A DNA stretch of 64,000 nucleotides from GWE2-40-63 sp041664345 (GTDB lineage: Bacteria; Bacteroidota; Bacteroidia; Bacteroidales; SZUA-534), in assembly GCA_041664345.1 (NCBI GenBank), contig JBAYKX010000017.1:1-64000 (forward strand). Reading direction: 5' to 3'. Below are positions 35,835 to 44,036 of the stretch, piece after piece. Position numbers and translations under genes: made by a program. The notes below the pieces were generated by a model. It saw only the letters and a list, made by a program, of their open reading frames with translations. It was not told the origin of the DNA and did not search any database. Each line of letters begins with the position of its first letter. Position 1 is the stretch's first letter.

Positions 35835-37197
35835 AGTTTTCAGCTTCTTTAATTTTCTTTTGATACTGTTTTGATACCCGGTAGCCGCCCACAAGCATCT
35901 TGAAAAGCATTCCTGTTTTATAGGCAGTAAAATATTTCCAAAGCACTTTTGGGTTGTATAAAATTGAATGATACGCCCTTAGTATTTCTTTATAAAACTC
36001 AGTCACCGTCAATTTTGTTGGTTGAACCGAAATGTGCGCCAAATCCCATTGTGGATAATTCTGCCGGTTGATAATGAGTTGCCCGGCCGGAAAACTGACC
36101 CCTGTTTTTGGAAGCGGGGTTAACGGTTGCAGGTTTACAAAATGAATTTCGAGTGATTTTATGACCTTTACCATATTTTTAAAGTCCTTTTTATCCCAAT
36201 GGGGAGGAATGATGATGGTGGCAAATACCTCAATCTTCGCGCTATGCAGTACCTCCATGGTTTTTTGGTAAATTGCCACCGATGTATTTTTGTTGTATGC
36301 GTCCAATTCCTTATCGGAGAAACTTTCGAAACCAACAATCACGGTGCGTAAACCAACCTGTGCCAGTTCATGTATGGTATCCGGGTTTTCAGCAATAAAA
36401 TCGGCCCGGCCATACACCAAATAATGTTTATCAATTTTTTGTTGTTTTATCTCCGATATAAAAGTTTGCAGCCATTTTTTATCAACCAAAAAATCATCGT
36501 CAACAATATATATTTCGGCTTCTTGAATCTGCCCAAGTTCTTGTATAACTTCGTGTAAAGGCCGCCGGTGATATGTTCCACCGGTAATAATGCGGCAAAA
36601 GCAGAATGAACATTGATACGGACAACCAAAGGAAGTTTTTACAAGCGCAACTTTGTTGTGGAAAATATAAAAGTACTGATTGCGATAACGTGCCACCGCA
36701 CTTCTGTCGGGGAAAGGCACACGAAAATCGAATTCAGGAAGCGACGTATTTTCAAGCGAATCGCCTTTGCCAAAAACACCTTTGGGTAATGCTGTTTTTT
36801 TATCAATATGGTTCAACAAATCGGTAAATACGATGGCGGCATTTCGGACAACCCTGAAATCAATGGCACAATGCTCAAAATCTTCGGGGCACACTTCGCA
36901 ATGAACCCCACCTACAATGGTTGTTATTTTGTCCGATACCCTTTTAGCAGCCTCGCAATAGGCAATAATGGTGGAAACATTGGTAATATACCCTGTGACA
37001 CAAATTACATCGGGGCAATGCTCGACGACAAACGATTCAAAGGACCGTTTTTCGAGAATCATATCTACTACGGTTACGGTATCGGAATCGCGCTTTAGGG
37101 TACACAAAATTTCTAATTCCAACGGTTCCACAATCATTAAGTGTTGCAAACCAATAGTTTCGGGCGAAGGTTTTGGACGCACCATCAGTATTTTCAT
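35827..37197 (-). CDS. B12-binding-type radical SAM protein
   Basis: 456 residues. The N-terminal domain starts MKILMVRPKPSPETIG and includes IVGGVHCEVCPEDFEHCAID. The radical SAM motif is FGCPYQCSFCFCR at about residue 190, then YIVDDDFLVDKKWLQTF and TVIVGFESFSDKELDAYNKN. The C-terminal ~80 residues are family-specific. It starts within the last codons of the GNAT gene (4-base ATGA-type overlap). No precursor peptide is visible next to it. Confidence 0.86.
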   Translation of the reverse strand: MKILMVRPKPSPETIGLQHLMIVEPLELEILCTLKRDSDTVTVVDMILEKRSFESFVVEHCPDVICVTGYITNVSTIIAYCEAAKRVSDKITTIVGGVHCEVCPEDFEHCAIDFRVVRNAAIVFTDLLNHIDKKTALPKGVFGKGDSLENTSLPEFDFRVPFPDRSAVARYRNQYFYIFHNKVALVKTSFGCPYQCSFCFCRIITGGTYHRRPLHEVIQELGQIQEAEIYIVDDDFLVDKKWLQTFISEIKQQKIDKHYLVYGRADFIAENPDTIHELAQVGLRTVIVGFESFSDKELDAYNKNTSVAIYQKTMEVLHSAKIEVFATIIIPPHWDKKDFKNMVKVIKSLEIHFVNLQPLTPLPKTGVSFPAGQLIINRQNYPQWDLAHISVQPTKLTVTEFYKEILRAYHSILYNPKVLWKYFTAYKTGMLFKMLVGGYRVSKQYQKKIKEAENYA

Positions 37198-38201
37198 GCA
37201 ATTCCCTCCTTTATGGCGTTTGTGTTCTCTAGTTTTTGCCGGTACTCAAGCAACGGGCTACAAATTTTAATTAATGAATGCAAAATCTTACTGCTATGAT
37301 GAGCTTCCATGTAGAGGGGTTCCGGTTTTCCACCCATCCTCATTTTGGGAATTTCAGCCGTTTGCCCCAGTTCAATAAATTCGGCTCTCTTTTCAATTCC
37401 ATCTTTAATAAGGGTTGAAAGCAACCCTAAATAAGTGGAGTGAATTTTATTCAGTTTGTAATTAACACCACCCAAAAAGAAATAATACTTGTTTTGGTTT
37501 TGGAGGGCAATGTTCCAACCCATTATTGAATCATGGTTGAAACAAACCGTAAGAATAAATTCCGGAGGCAGGTTTTTGAAAAAATTAAAACCCAGTTTTT
37601 CCAGTTTACCACTGCTTTTTTTATATACTTCCAGATATTGCTTATACATTTCATCGGTAAACCCGGCACAGGTTATTTTTTGGAACCGCAAATCTTTGGT
37701 TGCCTTGGTAATAATATGCAACCGGCGCCGATAATTGGAACGCAACAACGCCACATAATTGTCCCATTTTAGGAACTGGTTTTTTAATACCATGGTGGGT
37801 AAGGTTTTGCCCGATGCAAAAAAAGCCCCATCGGGTTTCTCCTTTAAGTTTAAGAAAAGGACAAACCCTTTCTCAACCTTGGCAATGTGTTTCTTCAATG
37901 CTTCCATCCCAACTTTGCTTCCGAAAATCCCCGGGTTCGAAACGGAACAGGGAATTCCAACAATATGCATCTTAATGGGGCTTTTTATATTCACGAATGT
38001 GAATATATCGAGTTGCAAGGAATAAACAATGGCCGCCGAAACCAGTTTCTCATTTTCGAGACAGATATAATAGCGTTGATGGCAGGGATTGTACTTCTCG
38101 GTATGTAACAAGAATTTTGTTTGCTGAAAATAGTGATCGGCAAGCTCATCCCATGCTGATGGAAGATGGTTTGAATCCGGTATGTGTTTTATCTCCACCA
38201 T
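37194..38201 (-). CDS. FemAB/BioF2-like acyltransferase (GNAT superfamily)
   Basis: 335 residues. The C-terminal part has the FemAB/GNAT-like pattern: NYRRRLHIITKATKDLRFQK, an LEVYKKSSGKLEKLG helix, SIMGWNIALQNQNKYYFFLGG and then STYLGLLSTLIKDGIEKRAEFIELG. Such proteins transfer aminoacyl or acyl groups onto peptides or sugars; no substrate can be read here. Its ATG shares a base with the stop of the upstream gene, so the two are coupled. Confidence 0.72.
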   Translation of the reverse strand: MVEIKHIPDSNHLPSAWDELADHYFQQTKFLLHTEKYNPCHQRYYICLENEKLVSAAIVYSLQLDIFTFVNIKSPIKMHIVGIPCSVSNPGIFGSKVGMEALKKHIAKVEKGFVLFLNLKEKPDGAFFASGKTLPTMVLKNQFLKWDNYVALLRSNYRRRLHIITKATKDLRFQKITCAGFTDEMYKQYLEVYKKSSGKLEKLGFNFFKNLPPEFILTVCFNHDSIMGWNIALQNQNKYYFFLGGVNYKLNKIHSTYLGLLSTLIKDGIEKRAEFIELGQTAEIPKMRMGGKPEPLYMEAHHSSKILHSLIKICSPLLEYRQKLENTNAIKEGIA

Positions 38202-39289
38202 TAGAGCGTAGTTTCAAATGTTGCAAATTGGCGATATGCCTCGGGAGTTTCGCCATTACAGCGTTGCAAAATCCGTTTTACAAAAGCGATGGAAGAGAGG
38301 TTTTCTTCAAAAATAAATCCTCCTTCACAATATTTATAACCTTTTTCGATGAGTACCGGCAATGATTTATTTAGCATGGCCAAGGCAACCGGGCTTCCTT
38401 GATATTCGGGTACAATTCCTATTTCAGTAAAGCGAAAGGTATCAATGGACTTACCAAACCGGTATTTAATTACATCGAATACATTTATATCACGTTGGCT
38501 CGATACCAATTGGTTGAAATTGGGATACCACAAAAAGAATCCAACGGGTTTGCCATGAATCTCAGCAAATATTAAATTTTCATTTTCCAATAAAAACCGG
38601 AAGGGCTTAAACAGTTCCAAGTCTTCTTCCTTGTCGCGATTTGCCCAGTATGGATGCTTAAGAAATGCTTGATTATTAAGCTCGGTATAAATAGCACTTT
38701 CTTTTGCTATGTTATTTTTATCCATAAACCGAACGGTAAGGCCATTCAATCCCCTTTGCGAAGAATAGGTGTGGGCCCATGCTGCGTATGCTTCCATACT
38801 AAATCGGAAAGTGACCATTTTCCGGCAATAGAGGTCGCGGAAATAATCAGCATAATAATCAGGATTATAGGGTAATCCAAACATAGGAGCCTTGTCGAAA
38901 TGATTTAGCAAAATACCGGCTCCATAATTTAAATGCCCGTTTAACCCCACCACTACTTTTTTGCCTTGCGGAAAATGCCGGATAATCTCCTTTTTAATGA
39001 GCAGAAAAATATCGCCTAACCCTGGCTGTGCTTCAAAGAACGAAACATGGATGTTTCCTTTCAAACGATGGTCGCAAATAAGTGCAAAGCGGGCTACCGC
39101 ATCATTACCATGGCGGATGATAAACTTTTTAATGGTAGCGTGCTTTTGGAATGCGCTCTCTGAGTTTAATAACAATCGTTCAACTGTTCCTTCGGTTCCC
39201 CTGAAATAGTTGTTCCCGTAGTAAACATCAGTACTTACTTTTTCAAAGGTTTTATAACCCCCTTTGCCTTCAATAAATTCTACCTTCAT
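38201..39289 (-). CDS. GNAT-family N-acetyltransferase-like protein
   Basis: 362 residues with two GNAT-like halves. The C-terminal half carries the clearer acetyl-CoA-binding pattern (IVPEYQGSPVALAMLNKSL) and the following YCEGGFIFEENLSSIAFVKR. The N-terminal half (about 1-150) includes FALICDHRLKGNIHVSFFEA. Its start overlaps the stop of the decarboxylase-like gene by 4 bases (ATGA), and its stop is fused to the next start. The acyl acceptor is unknown. Confidence 0.75.
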   Translation of the reverse strand: MKVEFIEGKGGYKTFEKVSTDVYYGNNYFRGTEGTVERLLLNSESAFQKHATIKKFIIRHGNDAVARFALICDHRLKGNIHVSFFEAQPGLGDIFLLIKKEIIRHFPQGKKVVVGLNGHLNYGAGILLNHFDKAPMFGLPYNPDYYADYFRDLYCRKMVTFRFSMEAYAAWAHTYSSQRGLNGLTVRFMDKNNIAKESAIYTELNNQAFLKHPYWANRDKEEDLELFKPFRFLLENENLIFAEIHGKPVGFFLWYPNFNQLVSSQRDINVFDVIKYRFGKSIDTFRFTEIGIVPEYQGSPVALAMLNKSLPVLIEKGYKYCEGGFIFEENLSSIAFVKRILQRCNGETPEAYRQFATFETTL

Positions 39290-40431
39290 ATAAAAAATTC
39301 GTCGGGTTTAGCAAAGCCTAAAAATTCCATGTGCGAAGAGGCTGAATATGAACCTGCATTGCCAAATACTACCACATCACCAATTTTTAATTCGGGCAAT
39401 TCTATTTTATCCGAAAAAATATCGCGCGAATAGGTGGAACAACCGTAAATGGTTGTTGTATTTTTAGGTCCCGAAGTAAGTTGAATGCCATCCCTGACAA
39501 TCATTATCGGGTGGTTGGCGGTATCAGGGTAAAGTAGCGGCCGCGAGAATTGTACTGTTGAGGCATTAACGCCAACCAACCGTTTTTGGTCTCTAATTTT
39601 TACGTCGGTTACATGGCACACAAAATAGCCAGCCTCGCCACCAATAATCCTTCCCGGTTCTAAAATTAGCTTGATGTTTTTCCCTTTTCTGATAGAAACC
39701 TCCTCCATGAGTTTGGAAACCCTGGAATTGAATTTTGCTATATTAAATTGCTTTTCTCCATTCTCCGAAACGCCAAACCCACCCCCGAAATTCAGGTATT
39801 CAAGTTCCGGAAAACCTAGGGCAATTTCAATCAGCTCTTTGTAGCAATTTATAAAATAATCGATGTTAAAAATATCGGTGCCTACATATAAATGCAATCC
39901 TTTAATTTTCGATTTATCGGCAATTTCATCAATTTCTGGGCGGGTAAACCCCAACCGGCTTTCACTCCCAATAAAAAAGCCGGCACGGGTTGAATAAGGT
40001 TTTACGTTGTCGCCAATATTGCAACGGATACCAATGGCTTTTTGGGGGAACAGCGTGCGCCATAGGCTGAGTTGGTTGGGGGAATCAAGGTTTATTTGAA
40101 CGCCAGAACTTTCAGCATATTTCATGGTTTTAGCGGTTAGGGCCGACGAGGTAAAAATTATATCGTGCCCTTTAAATCCAACCCTAAGGGCAGTTTCAAG
40201 GTGCAGTGGTGAATTGACAAATATGTGTACCTTTTCATTTTTAACAATTTGTAAAAAATGGGGATTTATATTTGCCATGGAGGCAAAGTGGATTGATTTG
40301 TTCTGATACGAAATAGCTTGAAACTTACGGCATTGATTTATTATAACCTGGCTGTCGTAAATGTAGTAGGGTTCAAACTCCGGTTCGTTTTTGGTAGTTA
40401 TATGGTTTAGTATTTTTTTGGTTAAAAGCAT
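39286..40431 (-). CDS. Alanine-racemase-fold (Orn/Lys/DAP decarboxylase-like) protein lacking the PLP lysine
   Basis: 381 residues, first gene of the operon. The fold-type-III barrel is recognisable: the N-terminal YYIYDSQVI strand, LNFGGGFG glycine loop, ILEPGRIIGGEAGYFVCHV, the second-site GCSTYSRDIF (Cys and Asp of the partner subunit) and GNAGSYSAS. In family members the first strand carries YAxKAN, where Lys forms the Schiff base with PLP. Here this reads FASMAN with Met at residue 52. All other cofactor-contact motifs appear intact. So it either binds PLP without a covalent link or has lost decarboxylase activity and kept another role. The codon is ATG, not a frameshift effect. Confidence 0.85.
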   Translation of the reverse strand: MLLTKKILNHITTKNEPEFEPYYIYDSQVIINQCRKFQAISYQNKSIHFASMANINPHFLQIVKNEKVHIFVNSPLHLETALRVGFKGHDIIFTSSALTAKTMKYAESSGVQINLDSPNQLSLWRTLFPQKAIGIRCNIGDNVKPYSTRAGFFIGSESRLGFTRPEIDEIADKSKIKGLHLYVGTDIFNIDYFINCYKELIEIALGFPELEYLNFGGGFGVSENGEKQFNIAKFNSRVSKLMEEVSIRKGKNIKLILEPGRIIGGEAGYFVCHVTDVKIRDQKRLVGVNASTVQFSRPLLYPDTANHPIMIVRDGIQLTSGPKNTTTIYGCSTYSRDIFSDKIELPELKIGDVVVFGNAGSYSASSHMEFLGFAKPDEFFI

Positions 40432-40530
40432 GGTTTAATTCGTTAGATGTAAGTTTTTATATTTTTATAAAGCAAGTAGGGAGTAACTTCCGTTCATTCA
40501 GCTTATGTAACCCCAGAATTTAAGTACATC

Positions 40531-40538
40531 CAAACCTA
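40531..40538 (-). promoter_or_regulatory. -7 element of the radical-SAM operon
   Basis: On the minus strand TAGGTTTG is a perfect TAnnTTTG match about 100 bases before the first ATG of the operon (40431). A TTTG lies 11 bases further upstream, closer than the usual spacing. It is the only strong candidate in the leader. Confidence 0.4.
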
Positions 40539-40576
40539 CTGCCAATATACAAAAATATATGTAAAACTACTTTGGG

Positions 40577-40748
40577 TACACCAATGGCCGCAATTTTATA
40601 TATCAGTACCTGGTGGTGGCGGTTTCATGATTTTTAATTGCCCTGGAAATACCCGCCACCAGGTAATTCAAATGTTGGAACAAAACGGGGCCAAGTGAAA
40701 CGTTATGAGTTTGTTACTACTGGGTTGCAGATTTGGAGCATGGGGTAA
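40577..40748 (+). pseudogene. Decayed 3' end of a second hddA
   Basis: From about 40603 to the stop at 40746-40748 this copies the last ~145 bases of hddA (GGGGFMIF.CPGNTRHQV, then EQNG, then YEFVTTGLQ.W.MG) with scattered substitutions. A one-base deletion near 40694 (GGGGCCAAG against GGAGGGCAGG) breaks the frame. Blurred homology reaches back to about 40577 (TACACCAA...TGGCCGC). It is in the same orientation as intact hddA. Confidence 0.82.
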
Positions 40749-40767
40749 TTTTTTTATATATAAATCA
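40603..40767 (+). repeat. Direct repeat B (copy of the hddA 3' end)
   Basis: Partner of 31303-31468. The match continues for about 20 bases past the hddA stop codon (TATAAATCA), which shows that a DNA segment and not only a protein motif was duplicated. Confidence 0.8.
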
Positions 40768-40874
40768 CTGGTTTTATTCAATTAACTGTGTAATAAATTT
40801 TGTCAAAAGTGCTTAACCAGGACCAAAATACTTCCCAATTTGGTAAGTCTGGTATTTTATTGTAACTTTGCTCT

Positions 40875-41174
40875 ATGAGAATTATTGCATTTAGAACGCT
40901 AAATGAGTTTTGGGAAATACCGGAATATGCAAATTCAGAGTCATCATTACGCTCTTGGTATCATGATGCAAAAAGTTCAAATTGGAAAAACCCAAACGAG
41001 ATTAAACATCAATATAAAAATGCAAGCATCATAGATGAAGTTCGTATTGTTTTTAACATAAAAGAAAATGCTTACCGGCTTATCGTATCAATAGATTATG
41101 ATTTTCAAATAATTTTTATCCGATTTATTGGAACACATTTGCAATACGACAAAATTGACGATAAAACAATTTGA
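40875..41174 (+). CDS. higB: HigB-like mRNA interferase toxin
   Basis: A 99-residue RelE-superfamily toxin of the HigB host-inhibition type. The N-terminus MRIIAFRTLNEFWE is followed by the SLRSWYHDAKSSNWKNPNEI helix pair, and the protein ends in FIRFIGTHLQYDKID, the hallmark of the family. It would cut mRNA at translating ribosomes. It precedes its antitoxin, the inverted gene order typical of hig modules. It begins 126 bases after the hddA remnant, at the right edge of the insert. Confidence 0.9.
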   Translation: MRIIAFRTLNEFWEIPEYANSESSLRSWYHDAKSSNWKNPNEIKHQYKNASIIDEVRIVFNIKENAYRLIVSIDYDFQIIFIRFIGTHLQYDKIDDKTI

Positions 41175-41176
41175 AT

Positions 41177-41527
41177 ATGGAAATCAAACCAATAAAAACA
41201 GAGGACGATTATATAAAATCGATTAAAAGGATTGAGGATTTATGGGGTTCTAAAAAAGATACTCCAGAAGGAGATGAGTTGGATATACTCTGTACCATTG
41301 TTGAATCGTATGAGATGAAACATTTTCCGATTGCCCCACCGGATCCAATAGATGCCATTATATTTAGGATGGAACAGATGGAAATGACTAAAACTGACAT
41401 GGCAAAGTTTTTAGGAAGTCAAAGTAGGGTGAGCGAAGTACTCAGCAAAAAAAGGAAACTAACCCTCAAAATGGTTAAATCATTATACAAAGGTTTAAAA
41501 ATACCAGCAGAAATTTTGTTAACCTAA
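41177..41527 (+). CDS. higA: HigA-like XRE antitoxin
   Basis: 116 residues from the ATG at 41177 (a TTG at 41171 is also open). The C-terminal helix-turn-helix of XRE type is clear: MTKTDMAKFLGSQSRVSEVLSKKRKLTLKMV. The N-terminal half (IKRIEDLWGSKKDTPEGDEL, then IAPPDPIDAIIFRMEQM) is the usual HigA toxin-binding part. It would neutralise HigB and repress the promoter of the pair. The start lies 2 bases after the higB stop. Confidence 0.9.
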   Translation: MEIKPIKTEDDYIKSIKRIEDLWGSKKDTPEGDELDILCTIVESYEMKHFPIAPPDPIDAIIFRMEQMEMTKTDMAKFLGSQSRVSEVLSKKRKLTLKMVKSLYKGLKIPAEILLT

Positions 41528-41617
41528 TAGTTTGGAATTGTTCAGAGATGAAAAATACTCTAAACATTAATTCGTTTTATTGATTAATTCCATTAATATA
41601 AATTAGTACTTAATTCA

Positions 41618-42205
41618 ATGAAAAACATAAATATCCAGCAAATAATTGAAAGCTCCATTGCTACCAAGCAACAGATTATTACCGATAAAACGCTGATGCA
41701 GACCGTTCAGCAGATTGCCGATGCTGTGGTAACCTGTTATAAAAAAGGTGGAAAAGTATTGTTCTGCGGAAATGGCGGCAGTGCCGCCGATGCGCAACAT
41801 TTGGCAGCCGAATTATCGGGTAGGTTTTATTTCGACCGTCCCCCGCTGGAAGCTGAGGCATTGCATGTTAATTCGTCGTATGTTACGGCTGTAGCCAACG
41901 ACTATTCCTACAACGACATTTATTCGCGCTACGTAAACGGGGTTGGAAAACCGGGCGATGTTATTATTGGCTTTTCAACCTCAGGCAACAGCGAAAACAT
42001 TGTACGGGCACTGAAAGGGGCACGTGAAAAAAAAATGGTCACTGTGGGAATGACCGGGAAAACCGGTGGAAAAATGAAAGAACTATCAGACTTTCTGCTG
42101 AACGTTCCATCAATTGATACACCCCGCATTCAGGAATCGCACATCATGCTGGGTCATATTTTTTGCGAGATAGTAGAAGAAACTTTATTTGGAGCCCATG
42201 ATTAA
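41618..42205 (+). CDS. gmhA: Sedoheptulose-7-phosphate isomerase (SIS domain)
   Basis: 195 residues. The SIS fold has GKVLFCGNGGSAADAQHLAAELSGR and the sugar-phosphate loop GFSTSGNSENIVRALKGA, as expected for phosphoheptose isomerases, and the C-terminal PRIQESHIMLGHIFCEIVE holds the metal-binding residues (Glu and His) of GmhA. It converts sedoheptulose 7-phosphate to D-glycero-D-manno-heptose 7-phosphate, the substrate of HddA. It overlaps hddC by 8 bases, so they form one operon. Confidence 0.93.
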   Translation: MKNINIQQIIESSIATKQQIITDKTLMQTVQQIADAVVTCYKKGGKVLFCGNGGSAADAQHLAAELSGRFYFDRPPLEAEALHVNSSYVTAVANDYSYNDIYSRYVNGVGKPGDVIIGFSTSGNSENIVRALKGAREKKMVTVGMTGKTGGKMKELSDFLLNVPSIDTPRIQESHIMLGHIFCEIVEETLFGAHD

Positions 42206-42905
42206 CGAAGCAATTATATTAGCCGGAGGCCTTGGAACGAGGTTAAAAGGCGTAATCAAAGATATACCAAAGCCAATGGCTCCCATTGATGGCAAGCCTT
42301 TCCTGCATTATGTGTTTCAGTACCTGACCCGCTTTCCCATTAAAAAAGTTATTTTGGCGGTGGGGTATAAATACGAAGCCATTGAAGCCGTTTTTGGAAC
42401 CTGCTATTTAGGAATAGATATTGAATATGCCATTGAAAACGAACCACTGGGAACTGGTGGAGCTATTGCAAATGCCCTTCAATACACCACCAACGATGAT
42501 GTATTTCTGCTTAACGGTGACACTTTTTTTGATGTGGATTTAGATGCCCTTTATGTTCACCACCAGTTGAGCGGCTCCCGATTAACTTTATCGCTCAAAC
42601 CCATGCAAAACTTCGATAGGTACGGAACAGTGCTATTGAAAGGAACCCAAATTACCGCATTTAACGAGAAGAAACCGGTTGCAAAAGGGTTGATAAATGG
42701 AGGTGTTTATGTACTAAATCGTGGACTGTTCAGCAATCCGAATTTAACAAAGAAGTTTTCCTTCGAAAAAGACATCATGGAGCAAGGGGTTTTACAATTT
42801 GATATGCAAGCCTATTTTAGCGATGGCTATTTCATTGATATTGGTATTCCAGAAGATTATGAAAGGGCTCAACAGGAATTGCCAGGAATGTTTAATGCCC
42901 GCTAG
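42198..42905 (+). CDS. hddC: Heptose-1-phosphate nucleotidyltransferase
   Basis: 235 residues from the ATG at 42198. The nucleotidyltransferase signature AIILAGGLGTRLKGVIKDIPKPMAPIDGKPFL is followed by the metal-binding LNGDTFFDVDL and the sugar-binding NEKKPVAKGLINGGVYVL. The C-terminus DIGIPEDYERAQQEL is typical of HddC and related enzymes. It would activate heptose 1-phosphate to GDP-heptose for surface glycan assembly. The phosphatase GmhB needed between kinase and transferase steps is not in the window. Confidence 0.88.
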   Translation: MINEAIILAGGLGTRLKGVIKDIPKPMAPIDGKPFLHYVFQYLTRFPIKKVILAVGYKYEAIEAVFGTCYLGIDIEYAIENEPLGTGGAIANALQYTTNDDVFLLNGDTFFDVDLDALYVHHQLSGSRLTLSLKPMQNFDRYGTVLLKGTQITAFNEKKPVAKGLINGGVYVLNRGLFSNPNLTKKFSFEKDIMEQGVLQFDMQAYFSDGYFIDIGIPEDYERAQQELPGMFNAR

Positions 42906-44036
42906 AATCCAGAGTAATTGCAATCAAAAACTTCTATTTTAAATATTTCCGGCTAAAGTAAAATTTGAGGTGCTGGATATTGAAATTTCAAATTATTATT
43001 GTTTACTGAATTTAAAAAATATCGATCGCCGTGTGCGAGGGCTCCCCGCGATATGGTGTGGAATTTAACGTTTTATAGCTAAGCCGGGTGGGTTTGTGGG
43101 AATAAAACGTAAAATTCGGAAATCGCGGTGATTTTTGGTTCTTTTCATCTAGGAAAAGAACAAAGAGAGAAAAATATTGGTTATGCATACGTTTTGTTTC
43201 AGCATAAATTGAATTGGGGGCTTTAAGTAATAAAAAATCACTTCCTTACTTTTTCCATGATGAAAAAGTAACAAAAAATCTAGACAAAACAATGCTTCCA
43301 CCCGCTCTTCCAAATGGTAAGCCCCACGGCAAGGTAAAATGAAACAGAATTTTTGGAGTGTTTCTACCCTGCAAATCATTTGAATGTAAAATTTCCGTTT
43401 CAAAACGCAAGCGCCCTTACACGTGGGGCTAACAATTTGGATTCACGCCTGCGCCCGCCCGCAGTTTTGTCAGGCCATCGCACCGTTCTTATCTAATATT
43501 TGATCTTGATAACCATCGAAAATTGAATCCAGGGTATATTTTGTAAGAAGATAGATATACTCAGCACCTTAAAAAAAGAATTAGCCATATTCCTTAAAAA
43601 CCATGACCTTCTATTAAAACAATATAAACCTTGCATGAGGAAATAAAAGGTTGTTTTACCAATAATTTCAAATCAGGAATTATTTATCTTCAACTATTTT
43701 GCTTAAAAGAGAAGAATTAGCTTTTACATTTGAAAAATAAAAGAGATTTTAAGCATTCAGTTGATCTACCTTAAACCAACCTTTGATATAGATCTGAATA
43801 AAACTTGATAATTTTCAATCAAAACCAAACATTTATCAGTTCATAGCATGATTTTTACCCATATTTTAATGCTTTACAACACCTCCTTTTTGTAAATGTA
43901 CTATAATTCAAATATTTAGATGATTATCAGGTATTTTATTGAGCAATTACAGGATTTATAACTGTGGATTTGAAAATAAAGCTTCTAATTTTACGCCCAC
44001 AAAAATTTCATCATAACGCTTGAATACAGAACTATT
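42906..44036. repeat. 1.1-kb gene-free stretch with repeat-like hairpins
   Basis: No convincing gene is seen. At 43139-43160 TTCTTTTC/GAAAAGAA and at 43246-43271 TTACTTTTTC/GAAAAAGTAA (perfect 10-base stem, 6-base loop) form hairpins. The hairpin is followed by AACAAAAAATCTAGACAAAAC and a GC-rich end (43421-43490). This layout resembles the multi-copy intergenic elements found in many Bacteroidetes genomes. A frame at 43149-43403 is built from these hairpins and is unlikely to be coding. The last ~400 bases are plain AT-rich DNA leading to nuoA. Confidence 0.45.
43986..43993 (+). promoter_or_regulatory. Possible -7 element of the nuo operon
   Basis: TAATTTTA, one mismatch to TAnnTTTG, 44 bases before the nuoA ATG. 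A TTTG at 43969-43972 is closer than usual. A weak call. Confidence 0.3.

Noticed and set aside
35835..35894. 20-residue N-terminal extension of the radical-SAM protein at 34512
   Set aside because: It lies entirely inside the end of the upstream gene; MPKILFIQP at 35834 is the normal start of the domain.
43149..43403. 84-codon minus-strand frame in the gene-free kilobase
   Set aside because: It is read out of the hairpin repeats; composition is not protein-like.
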